NCBI GenBank assembly: GCA_002286855.1
Contig: NRSV01000003.1
Coordinates: forward strand, 614,831-678,830
Direction: 5' to 3'
DNA: 64,000 bases
Source: Bipolaris cookei
Lineage: Eukaryota > Ascomycota > Dothideomycetes > Pleosporales > Pleosporaceae
Shown: positions 1 to 10,842 of the stretch, piece by piece
How positions within the stretch are numbered: the first letter of the stretch is position 1
Layout: every line of letters begins with the position of its first letter
Program-made: the position numbers and the translations under genes
Notes under the pieces: model-generated
Database searches by the model: none
What the model was told of the DNA's origin: nothing
Seen by the model: the letters and a program-made list of their open reading frames with translations, nothing else

Positions 1-504
<504 letters not shown>

Positions 505-624
505 ACTGTTTGATCTGGAGAAAAAAGAGGAGAAGAAACATGTATATATATTGCTTGTTCATGTTAGTGCATTGGGATTGGTGTATATATAAACTTCGAG
601 TTGCAAACTAGAGAACATGGATTA

Positions 625-1868
625 ACGTACCTCACGGGTTCGTTGCCCACTTTTGTCAAGCCCTCACCAAAACACCTACTACCCCCTAATGTCGCAACAA
701 CAACAGCACTTACAGCCTTCTACTGAACGTCAAACACAGCTTGCTTTTCAAGCTCTCAAACAAGACGCGAATCTATCAGAACGACGCGCTGCAGCTATCT
801 TTAACATTACTCAAACAACACTAGGCCGTCGACGCGACAGGCAACTAATGAGCTTGGTCTACAGTGGTTGCAGCACTTTAATGAACATACAAAGGAGAAG
901 GCGGCAGGCAACCACCGCCTGCTTATTATTAACGGCCATGAGAGTCATAACTCGCTGGATTTCCAAATTTACTGCAAAGATAACAATATTGTTACTCTTT
1001 GTATGCCTCTGCACTCATCTCACCTCTTACAGCCACTTGATGTGGGCTGTTTTGCCTCTTTGAAACAGGCATATGGACGCTAAGTCGAAGCGCTCATACG
1101 CAGCCAGATCAACCCCGTCATAAAATAAGAGTTTCTACCTTGCTTTAAGCGCCCCTTTGACAGCTCAATTACTCCTAATAATATTCAAGGAGGGTTTCGA
1201 GGCGCTGCATTGGTCCCATTTGACCCAGAACGGGTTATTTCAGCCCCTGATGTGCACTTACCTACTCCATCGCCACCACTACCCAACAATGAGCCCTGGC
1301 AGTCGCAAACTCCAAGCAATTCTACTGAATTAGACTCGCAATCGACGCTTGTGAAGGCAAGTATTCAGAGACATATAGATAGCTCACCAACTTTTATGGT
1401 GGAGGCCTTTGAGAAGGCCTCAAAGGGGGCAGCAATTATAGCGCACAAGCTAGCGTTGGCGCAACGGGAGATAGCTGAGCTTAAGGCAGCAATTGAGGCC
1501 GCAGCGCGACGAAAATCGCGCAAAAGAAAGCAGGTTCAGGCAGAGGGGACCTTGAGAAGTGAAGATGGGGCGCGCTTGGCCGCTCTTACAGACTTTGTCG
1601 CGCGTAGTGATGGGAAGAAGTCAAAGGGGCGGGTAGGCGCTGAAGTGGGTGGACCATCTCAACGACGGTGTAGACAGTGCAATATGACTGGGTATAACGC
1701 ACGAACGTGTAAGCAAGGAGTAGAACTAGACTCTGAATGATATCGTGTGTCGTATTGCACAATATAGGGCCAAAGTGGGCTGCTCTTCACCATAATGTGG
1801 TGGTTTTGGTGGGAGCTTGGCAAAAGTGGGCAATGAACCCGTGTGGGCAACGAACCCGTGAGGTACGT
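625..1868 (+). mobile_element. Pogo/Fot1-like DNA transposon, internally deleted (element A)
   Basis: A 1244-bp element bounded by TA (623-624 and 1869-1870), the target duplication of Tc1/mariner-pogo elements. The outer 26 bases are a perfect terminal inverted repeat (starts ACGTACCTCACGGG). Inside the right repeat a 17-base piece is duplicated in tandem, so the right end is longer than the left. The transposase inside has lost its middle. The second half (1021-1868) is nearly identical to the right half of the element at 34302-36113. Confidence 0.88.
689..1740 (+). pseudogene. Transposase remnant of element A (HTH start fused to DDE end)
   Basis: From the ATG at 689 the frame encodes a psq-like helix-turn-helix start (MSQQQQHLQPSTERQ, then ERRAAAIFNITQTT). 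Around 840-850 it jumps, with a frame change, into the C-terminal part of a DDE_1 transposase (WLQHFNEHTK, LLIINGHESH, LLQPLDVGCF). The stretch with the DNA-binding second half and the first catalytic Asp is gone. The second Asp, normally in DGHxSH, is Asn here (INGHESH). After a stop near 1081 an open stretch 1210-1740 encodes a basic coiled tail and a CCHC-like knuckle (RRCRQCNMTGYNARTC). It cannot encode an active transposase. Confidence 0.8.
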
Positions 1869-1994
1869 TACTTTTTTATCTTTGGAAACATGGTACACGT
1901 CTATTTTTATTTTAGCTAAAGTAAACACGCTTGAAATCTTGGCATACACAACACCTATGATCTAACACCAATCGTTACTAATGGACTTTGTACA

Positions 1995-3653
1995 CTAAGA
2001 CTTGGTAATGGTCTTTTGTGCCTTGGCATCGTCCCTCATCTCCTGCTTGATCCTAGTGATTGTGCCTGCACCGCCATAAATCATGGCAGTGTAGACCTGT
2101 GCTACACTTGCACCGGCGTCGAGAATTTCACGTGCCTGCCGGCCATTGGTGATTCCTCCGGTTGCAAAAATGGCCTTGCGTGGGGCGTCTGGTGCAGGTG
2201 CTACCTTGGGTGTAGATTGCAGGGTGACAAGAGGTGCAGATTCGGAGATGTCGTCAAAGTCTGAGGATGCGGGTTTAGGAGCGGGTTGCTCGAGATCGAG
2301 GGTGGCCTTGGTCATCGAGGACTTGGTTGACTCATCACCTGAGTCTTGTGCAACGGAGGACTTAATGTCTTCAGGTTGCGTAGGAAGGGTGATGTGCTTT
2401 GGGCCTTCATCAAGTGCCTTTCGATACTTCTTTACCAGAGCCAGGGTGCGCTCAAACATCTGAGGGCCCGAGTATCCACCCTGTTCAAGTAGAATGTTGG
2501 CTTCTGATTGGGAAAGAAGGTAGCCCTTGGGAAGCGGGTCTGGCCGCTTCTTGGTTGTGTTACCAACAATGACACCATCGACACCAGAGTCCCACACGGC
2601 CTCGCAAATACCTGATATCTGCTCTTCCGAATCTTCGTCTGGGCTGACCTTGACCATGATGGCGGGCTTGGTCTTACGGTCAATCTTCTTGACGGCGCCA
2701 ACGACGCCCGAGAGAAGCCTTGTCAATGGCTCGACATTCTGGAGGGTGCGGAGGCCGGGGGTGTTGGGCGAGGAGACATTGACTACAAGGATATCCGCAT
2801 ACTTTCCTACATAGCCAACAGCAGTTGCATAGTCGCGAACAACGGATTCGATGTCGTTCTCAGAAGTCGTCTTGTTCTTTGCGACTTGCACAGCCATGAG
2901 GCGTCCTTTGTGTAGCGAGCCAGGCGGTACACCAGCCTCGCCATCTAGCACCCGTCGTTCCGCATCCTCATCGAGCCCCAGGCCGGCATGGTATGCAAAC
3001 TCTCGCACGCGTTGTCGCAGTCTTGAAGCGACCAGCTCTGCGCCCTCTGAGTTGAATCCATAGCGGTTAATGAGCGCGTTCTGGCTGGGGATCCTGAAGA
3101 CACGCGGCTTGGGGTTGCCTTCTTGCGGCATTAATGTAATAGCTCCGACCTCGACTACTCCCGCGCCCAGATCGAACAGCGGCGTTGGAACCTCGGCGCC
3201 CTTGTCAATGCCCGCAGATGTTCCAATTGGGTTGTTCAATGTGTGACCAAAGACCTCGACTGCTAGATCACCCTGCGAGTCGGCTACGCCACGCTCCCTA
3301 GGGTTGATTCCAAAACTATGCAGCACCTTGAGCATCCGGGTGCCGGCATGGTGTGCGTCCTCGCCGTCTGGGTATATCACTCGCAGCGCAGGTACAAGGA
3401 GCCATTGGTGGATGCTGGCGCGCGTGTCCGTAATGTACAAGTATCCAAAGGTTCCCCCCACAGCCAGCAGAGTCCCATATATAAAGTTCTTGGTGCGGGT
3501 CCCAGCCGAGCGTACATTTGTCGCGGCTTCGGTAGCCGTTGTCGATGTGGTAGCATATCTCGTTGGCGTTTGCAACAGGCGATGGGTCGGGCGATGACGC
3601 GGTATCGAGGGCCGGACGCGCAGAGCCCGCAGGCTGGCGGCACTGTTCATCAT
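1995..3653 (-). CDS. DHODH: Dihydroorotate dehydrogenase, mitochondrial (class 2)
   Basis: Fourth step of pyrimidine synthesis: oxidises dihydroorotate to orotate with FMN and passes electrons to ubiquinone at the inner mitochondrial membrane. Single exon, 552 aa from the ATG at 3653 (the next codon is also ATG). Residues 1-50 are Arg/Ser/Thr rich like a mitochondrial presequence, and 57-74 form one membrane segment (FIYGTLLAVGGTFGYLYI). The barrel shows NPIGTSAGIDKGAE (about 141-154), NRYGFNS, the class 2 serine base in NVSSPNTPGLR (292-302), the FMN-phosphate part FATGGI (496-501) and a QVYTAMIY end. An acidic, Ser/Pro-rich insertion of about 75 residues (416-492) sits just before the last FMN-binding strand. 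The start is divergent from the GH28 gene at 4432. Confidence 0.95.
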   Translation of the reverse strand: MMNSAASLRALRVRPSIPRHRPTHRLLQTPTRYATTSTTATEAATNVRSAGTRTKNFIYGTLLAVGGTFGYLYITDTRASIHQWLLVPALRVIYPDGEDAHHAGTRMLKVLHSFGINPRERGVADSQGDLAVEVFGHTLNNPIGTSAGIDKGAEVPTPLFDLGAGVVEVGAITLMPQEGNPKPRVFRIPSQNALINRYGFNSEGAELVASRLRQRVREFAYHAGLGLDEDAERRVLDGEAGVPPGSLHKGRLMAVQVAKNKTTSENDIESVVRDYATAVGYVGKYADILVVNVSSPNTPGLRTLQNVEPLTRLLSGVVGAVKKIDRKTKPAIMVKVSPDEDSEEQISGICEAVWDSGVDGVIVGNTTKKRPDPLPKGYLLSQSEANILLEQGGYSGPQMFERTLALVKKYRKALDEGPKHITLPTQPEDIKSSVAQDSGDESTKSSMTKATLDLEQPAPKPASSDFDDISESAPLVTLQSTPKVAPAPDAPRKAIFATGGITNGRQAREILDAGASVAQVYTAMIYGGAGTITRIKQEMRDDAKAQKTITKS

Positions 3654-4431
3654 CACGAGTGTCGTGCGCAGCCCGTGCGACTTTCAATGGCTGGGCAATC
3701 GCTCGGGTGAACGATTGTACAAACTACAAGTCACGGGTGTTTGGAGCCGCGAATCTCGAAAACACCCAGTGACGTGGGCTTGGCACCCGTTACTCCGACA
3801 TGCCTTACCGTGGGAACCCCCTTGGCCTGCTCACCCAACATCCATGTCCTCAGATCCGTCAGACTCTCGTATCTGTAGCATGCAAATCTTTTTGTCGTCT
3901 TTTCGATTATTCTTGGGTTCTTATCATGCCAATCTATTATTCCGCTGTCGTCTTGCCGCTTAGTCTGACAATCTGACACGACCTGTAACCAGCTAATATC
4001 TGACTACAACGTTTCACATTGCCACCGAACCGCCATGTTCCCTCATTGGCACTAATTGCAAATGACCGTGCCTGCTCGTGGTGCGGCAGCGAACTATTTC
4101 CGGTACCTGCAGAGCGAGATAGACACTATAAAATAAATTGCCAACTACCTAAAAAGCCGAGCACTGACTGGGTAAATTGGCCGACTTTGCGGAGTGACGG
4201 GCACTAGTCAAGTATTCGCACCAATAGCCTCTTGTCAATGTCCAAATAATCGTACTTGAATTTCCCCTTTTTGAACATGCATTGTGCAACGGATGTATTT
4301 GCAGACACATCTCCACCTCAGGGACCCCAGCATTTCAGTACTAAGCTTTTCTACCAAGTATCGATATATAGCCAAGCTATGCCCCGTAAAAGCTTGTCAT
4401 TCACTTCTCCATTCATTCACTCATTTTCAAG
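3654..4431. other. Divergent intergenic region between DHODH and GH28 genes
   Basis: About 780 bases shared as upstream region by two divergent genes. A TATA-like string lies at 4364-4370, about 62 bases before the GH28 ATG. No coding region or RNA gene is supported here; the short frames look random. Confidence 0.5.
4364..4371 (+). promoter_or_regulatory. Possible TATA element of the GH28 gene
   Basis: The string GATATATAG lies about 60 bases upstream of the start codon at 4432, a usual distance for a fungal TATA box given a short leader. Position and composition are the only support. Confidence 0.35.
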
Positions 4432-5754
4432 ATGCTTCTGACCAAGATTGCACAGCTATGCCTGATCGCTGCACCGGCCTTGAGTGCCATGACCAAGGTG
4501 GGCTCGGTGTGCACGGTTACCCCCTCAGGATCAGCTGATGATAGCGACTTCATCCTCGATGCCTTCAAGCAGTGTGGACAAAACGGAAGGATTGACATCA
4601 CAGCGGGTAACTTTACCATCGGCAAAGTCATTGACGTCCTTGATCTCAAAAACTGTGAGATTAACATCCGCGGCAAACTCACCTGGACCGCCGATATCCA
4701 GTACTGGGTCAAGAACAGTGTTAGTGTCGTCTTCCAGCAGAGAAGCACGGCATTCCGCTTGGGAGGCGAGAACTTCTCGGTCCTGGGCCATGGCCAGGCG
4801 TTGTTTGATGGCAACGGCCAGGCGTGGTACGATGCCAACCGCAATGGAGGCAACATGGCTGGTAGGCCTATCAGTCTGACCCTATGGCATGCAAAGAACG
4901 CCGTGGTTGACGGAATCACTTGGAGAAAGGTGCAATTCTGGTAAGTCCGGATACTTTACCTTGAACCAGTATTGTTCCTAACATGACAGGCACACATTTG
5001 TCGCTTATTCGCAAAACATCACAATGACAAACTTGGACATGAAGGCCGTCTCCGACTCGCAGTGGGGTACCGTCAACACCGATGGCTTCGACAGCTGGAA
5101 CTCGCAGGACATTGTACTCAAGAACTGGGTCGTGACCTGTGGCGATGTAAGCTTTCTGCATCAATCTTGTCTCACCGCATATACACAAGTCTAACCATTC
5201 CTTCCCAGGACTGCATTTCCATCAAAGGAAACAGCACAAACGTCTACGTCAAGAACGCCACATGCTATGGCTCAGGCGCTATGGTCATCGGATCTATGGG
5301 CAACCCAACCAATATTCCCGAAACTGTCGAAAACGTCATCTTCGAAGACATAAATGCCTTCTACAGTTCCAACGCCGCATGGATCAAAACGTACCCTGGT
5401 CAAGGCTACGTCAAGAACGTGACATTCCGCAACTTCCACATGACCGATGTCAATCAACCTCTCTACGTCACGCCATGCATCTATTCGTACACAGGCTGCG
5501 ATAACTCGCACCTCAAAATCTCAGACATTACTTGGCAAAACATCACAGGTACCTCAAGGTACAATGTCGCCGCAGCCATTTATTGCAGTAAGAGCACGCC
5601 TTGCACGGGTCTCAAATTCAAGGATATCGACATCAAGCCAATGAATGGTGGGCAGTCCAAGATTCTTTGCAGCAATTTCAACAGCGACAGTGGACTGGCG
5701 TGTACAGGTACTTGTCCTGCAGGATGGAAACAGCAATTATCCGGAAACGCTTAA
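4432..5754 (+). CDS. GH28 exo-polygalacturonase (RgxC-like), secreted
   Basis: Pectin-degrading glycoside hydrolase. Exons 4432-4940, 4990-5146 and 5209-5754 give 403 aa; introns of 49 and 62 bp have GTAAG donors and CTAAC branch sites. Residues 1-19 are a signal peptide (MLLTKIAQLCLIAAPALSA). GH28 motifs in order: NTDGFD (first catalytic Asp), GDDCISIK spanning the second intron (the two central Asp), then YGSGAMVIGS, where endo-enzymes have GHG, and AAWIKTY in place of RIK. The missing His and the WIKTYPGQGYVKNV block fit exo-acting members (galacturan 1,4-alpha-galacturonidase type C) better than endo-polygalacturonases. Many N-glycosylation sites suggest secretion. Family is certain; exo subtype is inference from motifs. 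Confidence 0.88.
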
Positions 5755-6462
5755 GACTGAGACAGAGAGGGAAAGAGAAAGTTACTGATTGAATTCCATG
5801 TACATACTACAGTGGCCGGACGAAAGACTATCCGTCGACCTTACAAGTCCCAGAGTAAAAGCACTATATATCAGCGCTTTGTAATGCGCTTGTTGAAAAA
5901 GAAACACCATCCTTGCGCAACCTCAAGACATGTGAAGCTACCAGCTTTAGTGCTTACATTAGTCATCGTATAAGCGCAAATCGTACGTAGCCCTATCACG
6001 CGTGTCCGAAGGTTTGAACTAAACGAGCGGAAGAAGACGTGCCGAGCTTACGTACACTCTCTCGGGTGTGAAAAACTTTAATTTGACCTTCTCTGCTGCA
6101 GGTAATATCTCGGTAGTCGTGAAAAGGTGATTGGGATGACCCTATTAGTTTGGCCCGTACAAGGCCAAGATCTATGGCATCATATACAGCATATGGAGTG
6201 CGTACCATGTGTAGTGCATACGCGCCAAGATGCGCTGTCACAATGTACCCTTGGGGTAGTACTGATATATAGTTTCGCACAAGAACCCAGCATCCTGTGC
6301 GGGGTATCATATTTACACGTCATCGTCCCAAAAAGCTAATGTAGTACCTTGGTAATATCGATGTTATCGGTATTCCCATCTCCTTGTATATATCTGTACT
6401 TGTCGAACCAAAAGCTCTTTTGTTTCCTTGTTGACTGTCACTCAATCCATTTCAAAGCAATC
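5755..6462. other. Intergenic region, no gene seen
   Basis: About 710 bases between the GH28 stop and the next ATG, both on the plus strand. A TATATAT string lies near 6385, some 75 bases before the next start. Open frames here are short and resemble nothing known. Confidence 0.5.
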
Positions 6463-8338
6463 ATGTCAGCTAGTCCCAAAACCTGGCCGAAACTCCATCA
6501 TACACTGCTTCCAGCTTTTCTCGCTTCGATCGCTGACCAGTACCCTTCTCTTTCTTATGCCCGGTTTCCGTGTGATCCCATTGATATATCGAAAGGATAT
6601 CGCAGGTTCACATTTGCAGATGTAGCTAATGCCGTCAACGCCTTTGCGTGGTGGATCGACCAGAACGTAGGGAAGCTGGCAGAGGAGCAAAAGAATGGAA
6701 GTCAGACGTTGTTGTACATGGGGCCAAACGATATCAGGTATGCAGTGTTTTGTTTAGGGAGTGTAGTTGCTGGATACAAAGTAAGTCTGTCGTCCATTAA
6801 CCTCGTCATCTTGGTCAGAAACAGGATTGACAGGAAATAATAGATGCTCTTCCCTTCACCACGTTATGGACCAGAGGCTTTGGGAAAGTTGATTGAAACC
6901 GTAGATGCGAAAGTCTTGCTGAGCCCCGAGACACCGTATCCTATCGAAGCAGAGATAATAGAGAAGAAAAAAGGGGTGATAAAAAAACTTCAAGCACCTA
7001 GTGTGGATCAGCTATTTGCAGAGAGAGTGGCGGTATATCCTTTTACCAAGACTTTTGCAACATGTAAAGACGAGCCTGTGATATGTTTACGTAAGTTGAC
7101 AACATCCTTTCACTTGCTTCAACTCACTGCTTGAAAAAGCGACAGAGAACGAAGAGCTTACCTTCGGCAATGCAGATACATCTGGCACAACGGGATTTCC
7201 CAAGTCAATACTGTGGACACACAACTGGATTGCTAGTCAATCGCAGACTCTCAACCTACCACTGCCAGCCGGGTTTACCCATTATGAGTATCATATACGC
7301 TACCAAAAGGATCAGCGTGCACGATTACTGGTGACTGGCCCCCCCTTTCATGCAAGCGGGATCTTTAACATGGTTCTGTACCCTTTGCTATTGGGCACAA
7401 ACCCCATCTATTCGCAACTAGGAACAACACCAGAAGAAGCCGTAAATCTTGCCATATCAGCTCTAGAAGTTCTGCATACAGAGAAAGTAGTGGCGAGCGG
7501 AAGTGCGACTGAGTCATTGCAGAAGGTGGTAAATTGTGTGTCGGCGGTGCCGACGTTTATAGAGTATGTGGCCAAGCACCCCGCGAAACTCGATCAGCTT
7601 GTCCAAAGGAGCCACTCGTTACGATATGGCGGTGGAAGTGTATCTCGCACAGCTGGTGACATAATAACAGACAAGATACATCTAGTCTGTGGAATCGGGT
7701 CCACCGAGCAAGGCATTTGGCCCAGCATCCGGCCAATTGACGATGATATGAAACATGATGGAAGATGGGAATATGTGACTCCCCACCCGGCACTTAACTT
7801 GCAATTCAACCCTGTTTCCGAAGACGCCGGCCAAACCATGTACGAAGCCGTTATGGTGCGAAACAATGGCGAGGACTGGGATGGATATGTGCAGCCTTTA
7901 TTCAGATGTTTTCCTGACCTCAAGGAGAAAAGTATGGGCGACCTATTCATTCGATCTCAAAAATCTCCGGATATGTGGAAACACCACGGTCGTTCAGATG
8001 ACCTGCTGGTCTTCCTCTCCAACGAGAAATTCTTCCCTACTGTCGCCGAACAGCGTATCGCGTCATACCCTGGTATTAACGAAGCCATGATTGTAGGGGC
8101 ACGTCGACCGAAAGCTGCACTTATCGTCAGGCTGGAGGAGGGACTGAAGCTAGATGATGTGTGGGAAAGAATTGAGGAAGTTAACGTGGACTCCCCGCTT
8201 TACGCACGGGTTACAAAAGACATGGTTATTGTTGCAAAAGAGCCCTTCTTGAAGACGGCAAAAGAGAGTATCAGAAAGATTGATATGCTGAGAAAGTATT
8301 CGAAAGAGTTGGACAAACTGTATGGTGAAAGGACTTGA
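6463..8338 (+). CDS. Adenylate-forming enzyme, A domain only (NRPS-like/reductase-type)
   Basis: ATP-dependent carboxylate-activating protein of the AMP-binding superfamily. Exons 6463-6780, 6844-7090 and 7140-8338 give 587 aa; introns of 63 and 49 bp keep frame. Motifs: the P-loop-like A3 core ADTSGTTGFPKS (just after intron 2), the A4 block LLVTGPPFHASG, the A5 block GIGSTEQGIWP, the A7 part GDLFIRS, the A8 hinge HHGRSDDLLVFLSNEKFFP and a terminal Lys in FLKTAKESIRK. The A8 and GARRPKAALIVRL parts look like fungal adenylate-forming reductases (A-T-R layout). The protein stops about 20 residues after the A10 lysine, and no carrier or reductase domain follows before 8800. It may be a natural stand-alone ligase or a truncated A-T-R gene. 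Substrate cannot be told. Confidence 0.85.
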
Positions 8339-8799
8339 ATACTACGGTTGCACGACAAGGTGGTTGTGTGAGAGTAAACATCAGCTACACCAAGGAAAGA
8401 GCACTGGCCCAAGGCTCTATATTTAAGTAGGCTAGACGCCATGCCAATGAGAAATTGGGAAAGAGGAATGTGGCAGGATGTGGCAGGAGCGAAGCCAAGC
8501 ACGACGAATTCTAGATAGAATAATCATCGACACTCTACCATTTATATGAGCAGAAAACTTCCTATTTCACATCTGGTTTGATGGATTTCCTTGTCAGTGC
8601 GGACATTCTGAAAAGTCGCTGTTTTCTCCGTATACATGGCTGCATGTCGAACGACATTCGCTTGCTCTGATTTGAGCGCAGTCTCAAGTTTTACCCGAAT
8701 CTTTGAATCTAGTACGATAATTCGGAGAACAGTAAACGTAAGAAAGAGGACAAACACATCAACAGAAGGGGCAAGATCGTGGGTATAAAACTATGACTA
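8339..8799. other. Intergenic region before transposon, no gene seen
   Basis: About 460 bases with no support for a gene. No leftover carrier or reductase domain of the upstream A-domain gene was recognised here. Ends at the TA target site of the pogo element. Confidence 0.45.
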
Positions 8800-10557
8800 A
8801 CGTGTTTCACCACCAAGCGCCGCAGTTTCCCCACTAAAACTTCGTCGCAACAACAACGCGTCATGTCTTAACAACTACAAACCCAGAGGAGTTATACTGA
8901 ATCTGACGTGCATATAGCAGTCTCTGAGCTTACCAGGAACCAAATTCAAAGTATCCGACGTGTCGAAAAGATCTATAACGTCCCTGAGCGAACAGTACGT
9001 CGACGACGCGACGGGAAGCACTCTCGACGCGACTGCGAGCCGAACTGTAAGCGCCTAACAAAACTAGAAGAAGAGCCTATTAATAGGCGTGTACTAGTTG
9101 AGGCTGAGCGAGAACTACTCTGTGGGAGAGACGATGTGCGAGATATGGCCAATAGACTGCTCCGAGAGCGTGGCGGAGAGGAGGTTGGCAAGAACTGGGT
9201 AGATAGGTTTTTCCAGCGCAATGCGAGGACCCAGCCCTTATCAATGGCTGGTTCGATCTATTCGAGGCGACAAAGGCGAATTATGGTATTGTGGACGAAG
9301 ATATCTACAACTTCGACGAGACTGGCTTCGTTATGGGCAAGATTTTATCACAGTCAATTATTACAGGCTCAGACAAACCAGAGAAGTTGAAGAAGATCCA
9401 GCCAGGCAATCGGGAGTGGGTTACGCTAATACAAGCTGTTGGCGCATTAGGGAAGCGTATCCCAGTCTTTCTCGTCTTTGCAGGCAAGGTTCTGATCTCC
9501 ACCTGATTTACAGAGAACCTGCCACGCGACTGGGTGATTCAGGTTATTCCTAACGGCTGGACGAACAATAATCTAACTCTTGACTGGCTCGGTCACTTCG
9601 ATTCCCATGCGCGTGCCCTGTGGGGACGCATAGGCTGCTCATTATTGACGGCCATGAGAGCCACTGCTCAGTGGAGTTCCGAGATCTCTGCGAAGAGAAA
9701 AAGACAATCCTCCTCTGCATGCCTCCCCACTCGTTGCATCTCTTACAGCCTCTTGATCTGGACTGCTTCTCGCCGTTAAAGCGCGCGTATGGCGACGCCA
9801 TCTCGGCCTTGGTACGCAGTCGCATCTACTATATCAGCAAAGAAAGGTTCCTACCAGCGTTTAAAAAAGCCTATTATAAAGCTATTAAACCAGAAAGTAT
9901 CTGTGGAGGGTTTCGAGGTGCTGGGCTTACCCCACACGATTATCACGTTGTTTTACCACAGCTTGACGTTGTGCTGCGTACGCCAACTCCACCAGTGCAG
10001 GAGACTACCACCTAGGACCCGAAAACGCCGCGCAATGCCCGCAAAATGGGGACACAGGCTATGCTTATTCGAAACCGCATGCAAATACAGCAAGGATCTA
10101 CTACAAGTTCTCTTAAAGAGCAGATACAGCAGTTGATTAAGGGAGCCCAGCAGATAGCACATAATATGGTACTTATGCAGGAAAAGCTTGGTCGCCTTGA
10201 AGCTACGATTGATAAAGTAACAAAGCGAAAAACTTGCAAGCAGTACTACTTACAGGTAGAGAGGTCCCAGGCAGTTGGCCATGTAGCTGATCAGATAGCT
10301 GAGGCAGAGGGTGGCAGCTGTAACGACGGTGCAACGTCTGCGAAGAGGGTGCGCATTGAACGGCGCTGCGGACGTTGTAGCCAAATTGGACAACTCTCGC
10401 ACGTGCCAAGTAGAATAAATGGATAGAGGAGATATCGACGAGTTAGAATAATAATAATCTACTCTATTTAATAATAAAAATATGTGGTGTTGTTGCGTAG
10501 ACGGCGTTACGACGGAGTTTTGGTGGGGAAACTGCGGCGCTCGGTGGTGAAACATGT
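8800..10557 (+). mobile_element. Pogo/Fot1-like DNA transposon (element B)
   Basis: A 1758-bp element flanked by TA (8798-8799 and 10558-10559). Ends are inverted repeats starting ACGTGTTTCACCACC at the left and the imperfect reverse at the right (GGTGGTGAAACATGT), extending about 50 bases with the GCGCCGCAGTTTCCCCAC block. It carries one broken transposase. Its terminal repeat family differs from element A (625-1868) but resembles the remnant at 55581. Confidence 0.92.
8863..10426 (+). pseudogene. DDE_1 (pogo-type) transposase, broken, of element B
   Basis: Reading from the ATG at 8863: an in-frame TAA at codon 3 (CAA in the copy at 34355), then the HTH region (ELTRNQIQSIRRVEKIYNVPERTVRRRRD) and the CENP-B-like part (DMANRLLRERGG). 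A deletion plus frame change lies near 9230. It continues through the first catalytic Asp (YNFDETGF), a TGA at 9504-9506 and FTENLPRDWVIQVIPNGWT, then a second frame change near 9620. After that come LLIIDGHESHCS (second Asp intact), LLQPLDLDCF, a TAG at 10013-10015 and a coiled tail with a CCxx knuckle-like end (RRCGRCSQIGQ). At least five lesions, so inactive. Confidence 0.85.
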
Positions 10558-10842
10558 TAATTCAACGCTCAATGCTGTCTTAATAATACGTACGCAAGCG
10601 GAGTGTACTGCCAACCAACGCCTCGTGATGCAAATAAGACAATCTCAACTAGCTGAGGAACACCAAAAGAATTATAGAGCTTAGCTTGATGAAAGATGCG
10701 CCCAACGCGCATCTCTATCCATCTCACCATCCTCACTGTAGCATTGTCAGCGACTGTCTCCCAATTCTCTTTCATTGCAACACGTAACTCCCCATGCAAC
10801 ATACCTACCAAGTCAATCACCGGCCAATAAAGTCTTTCAAAC

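Noticed and set aside
1210..1740. Independent gene for a 176-aa protein
   Set aside because: It begins with TTG, lies inside transposon element A, and its identical copy at 35472-36002 is also inside a transposon; it is the transposase C-terminus.
8542..8757. 71-codon minus-strand frame before element B
   Set aside because: No ATG-supported start with context, no similarity and AT-rich random composition.
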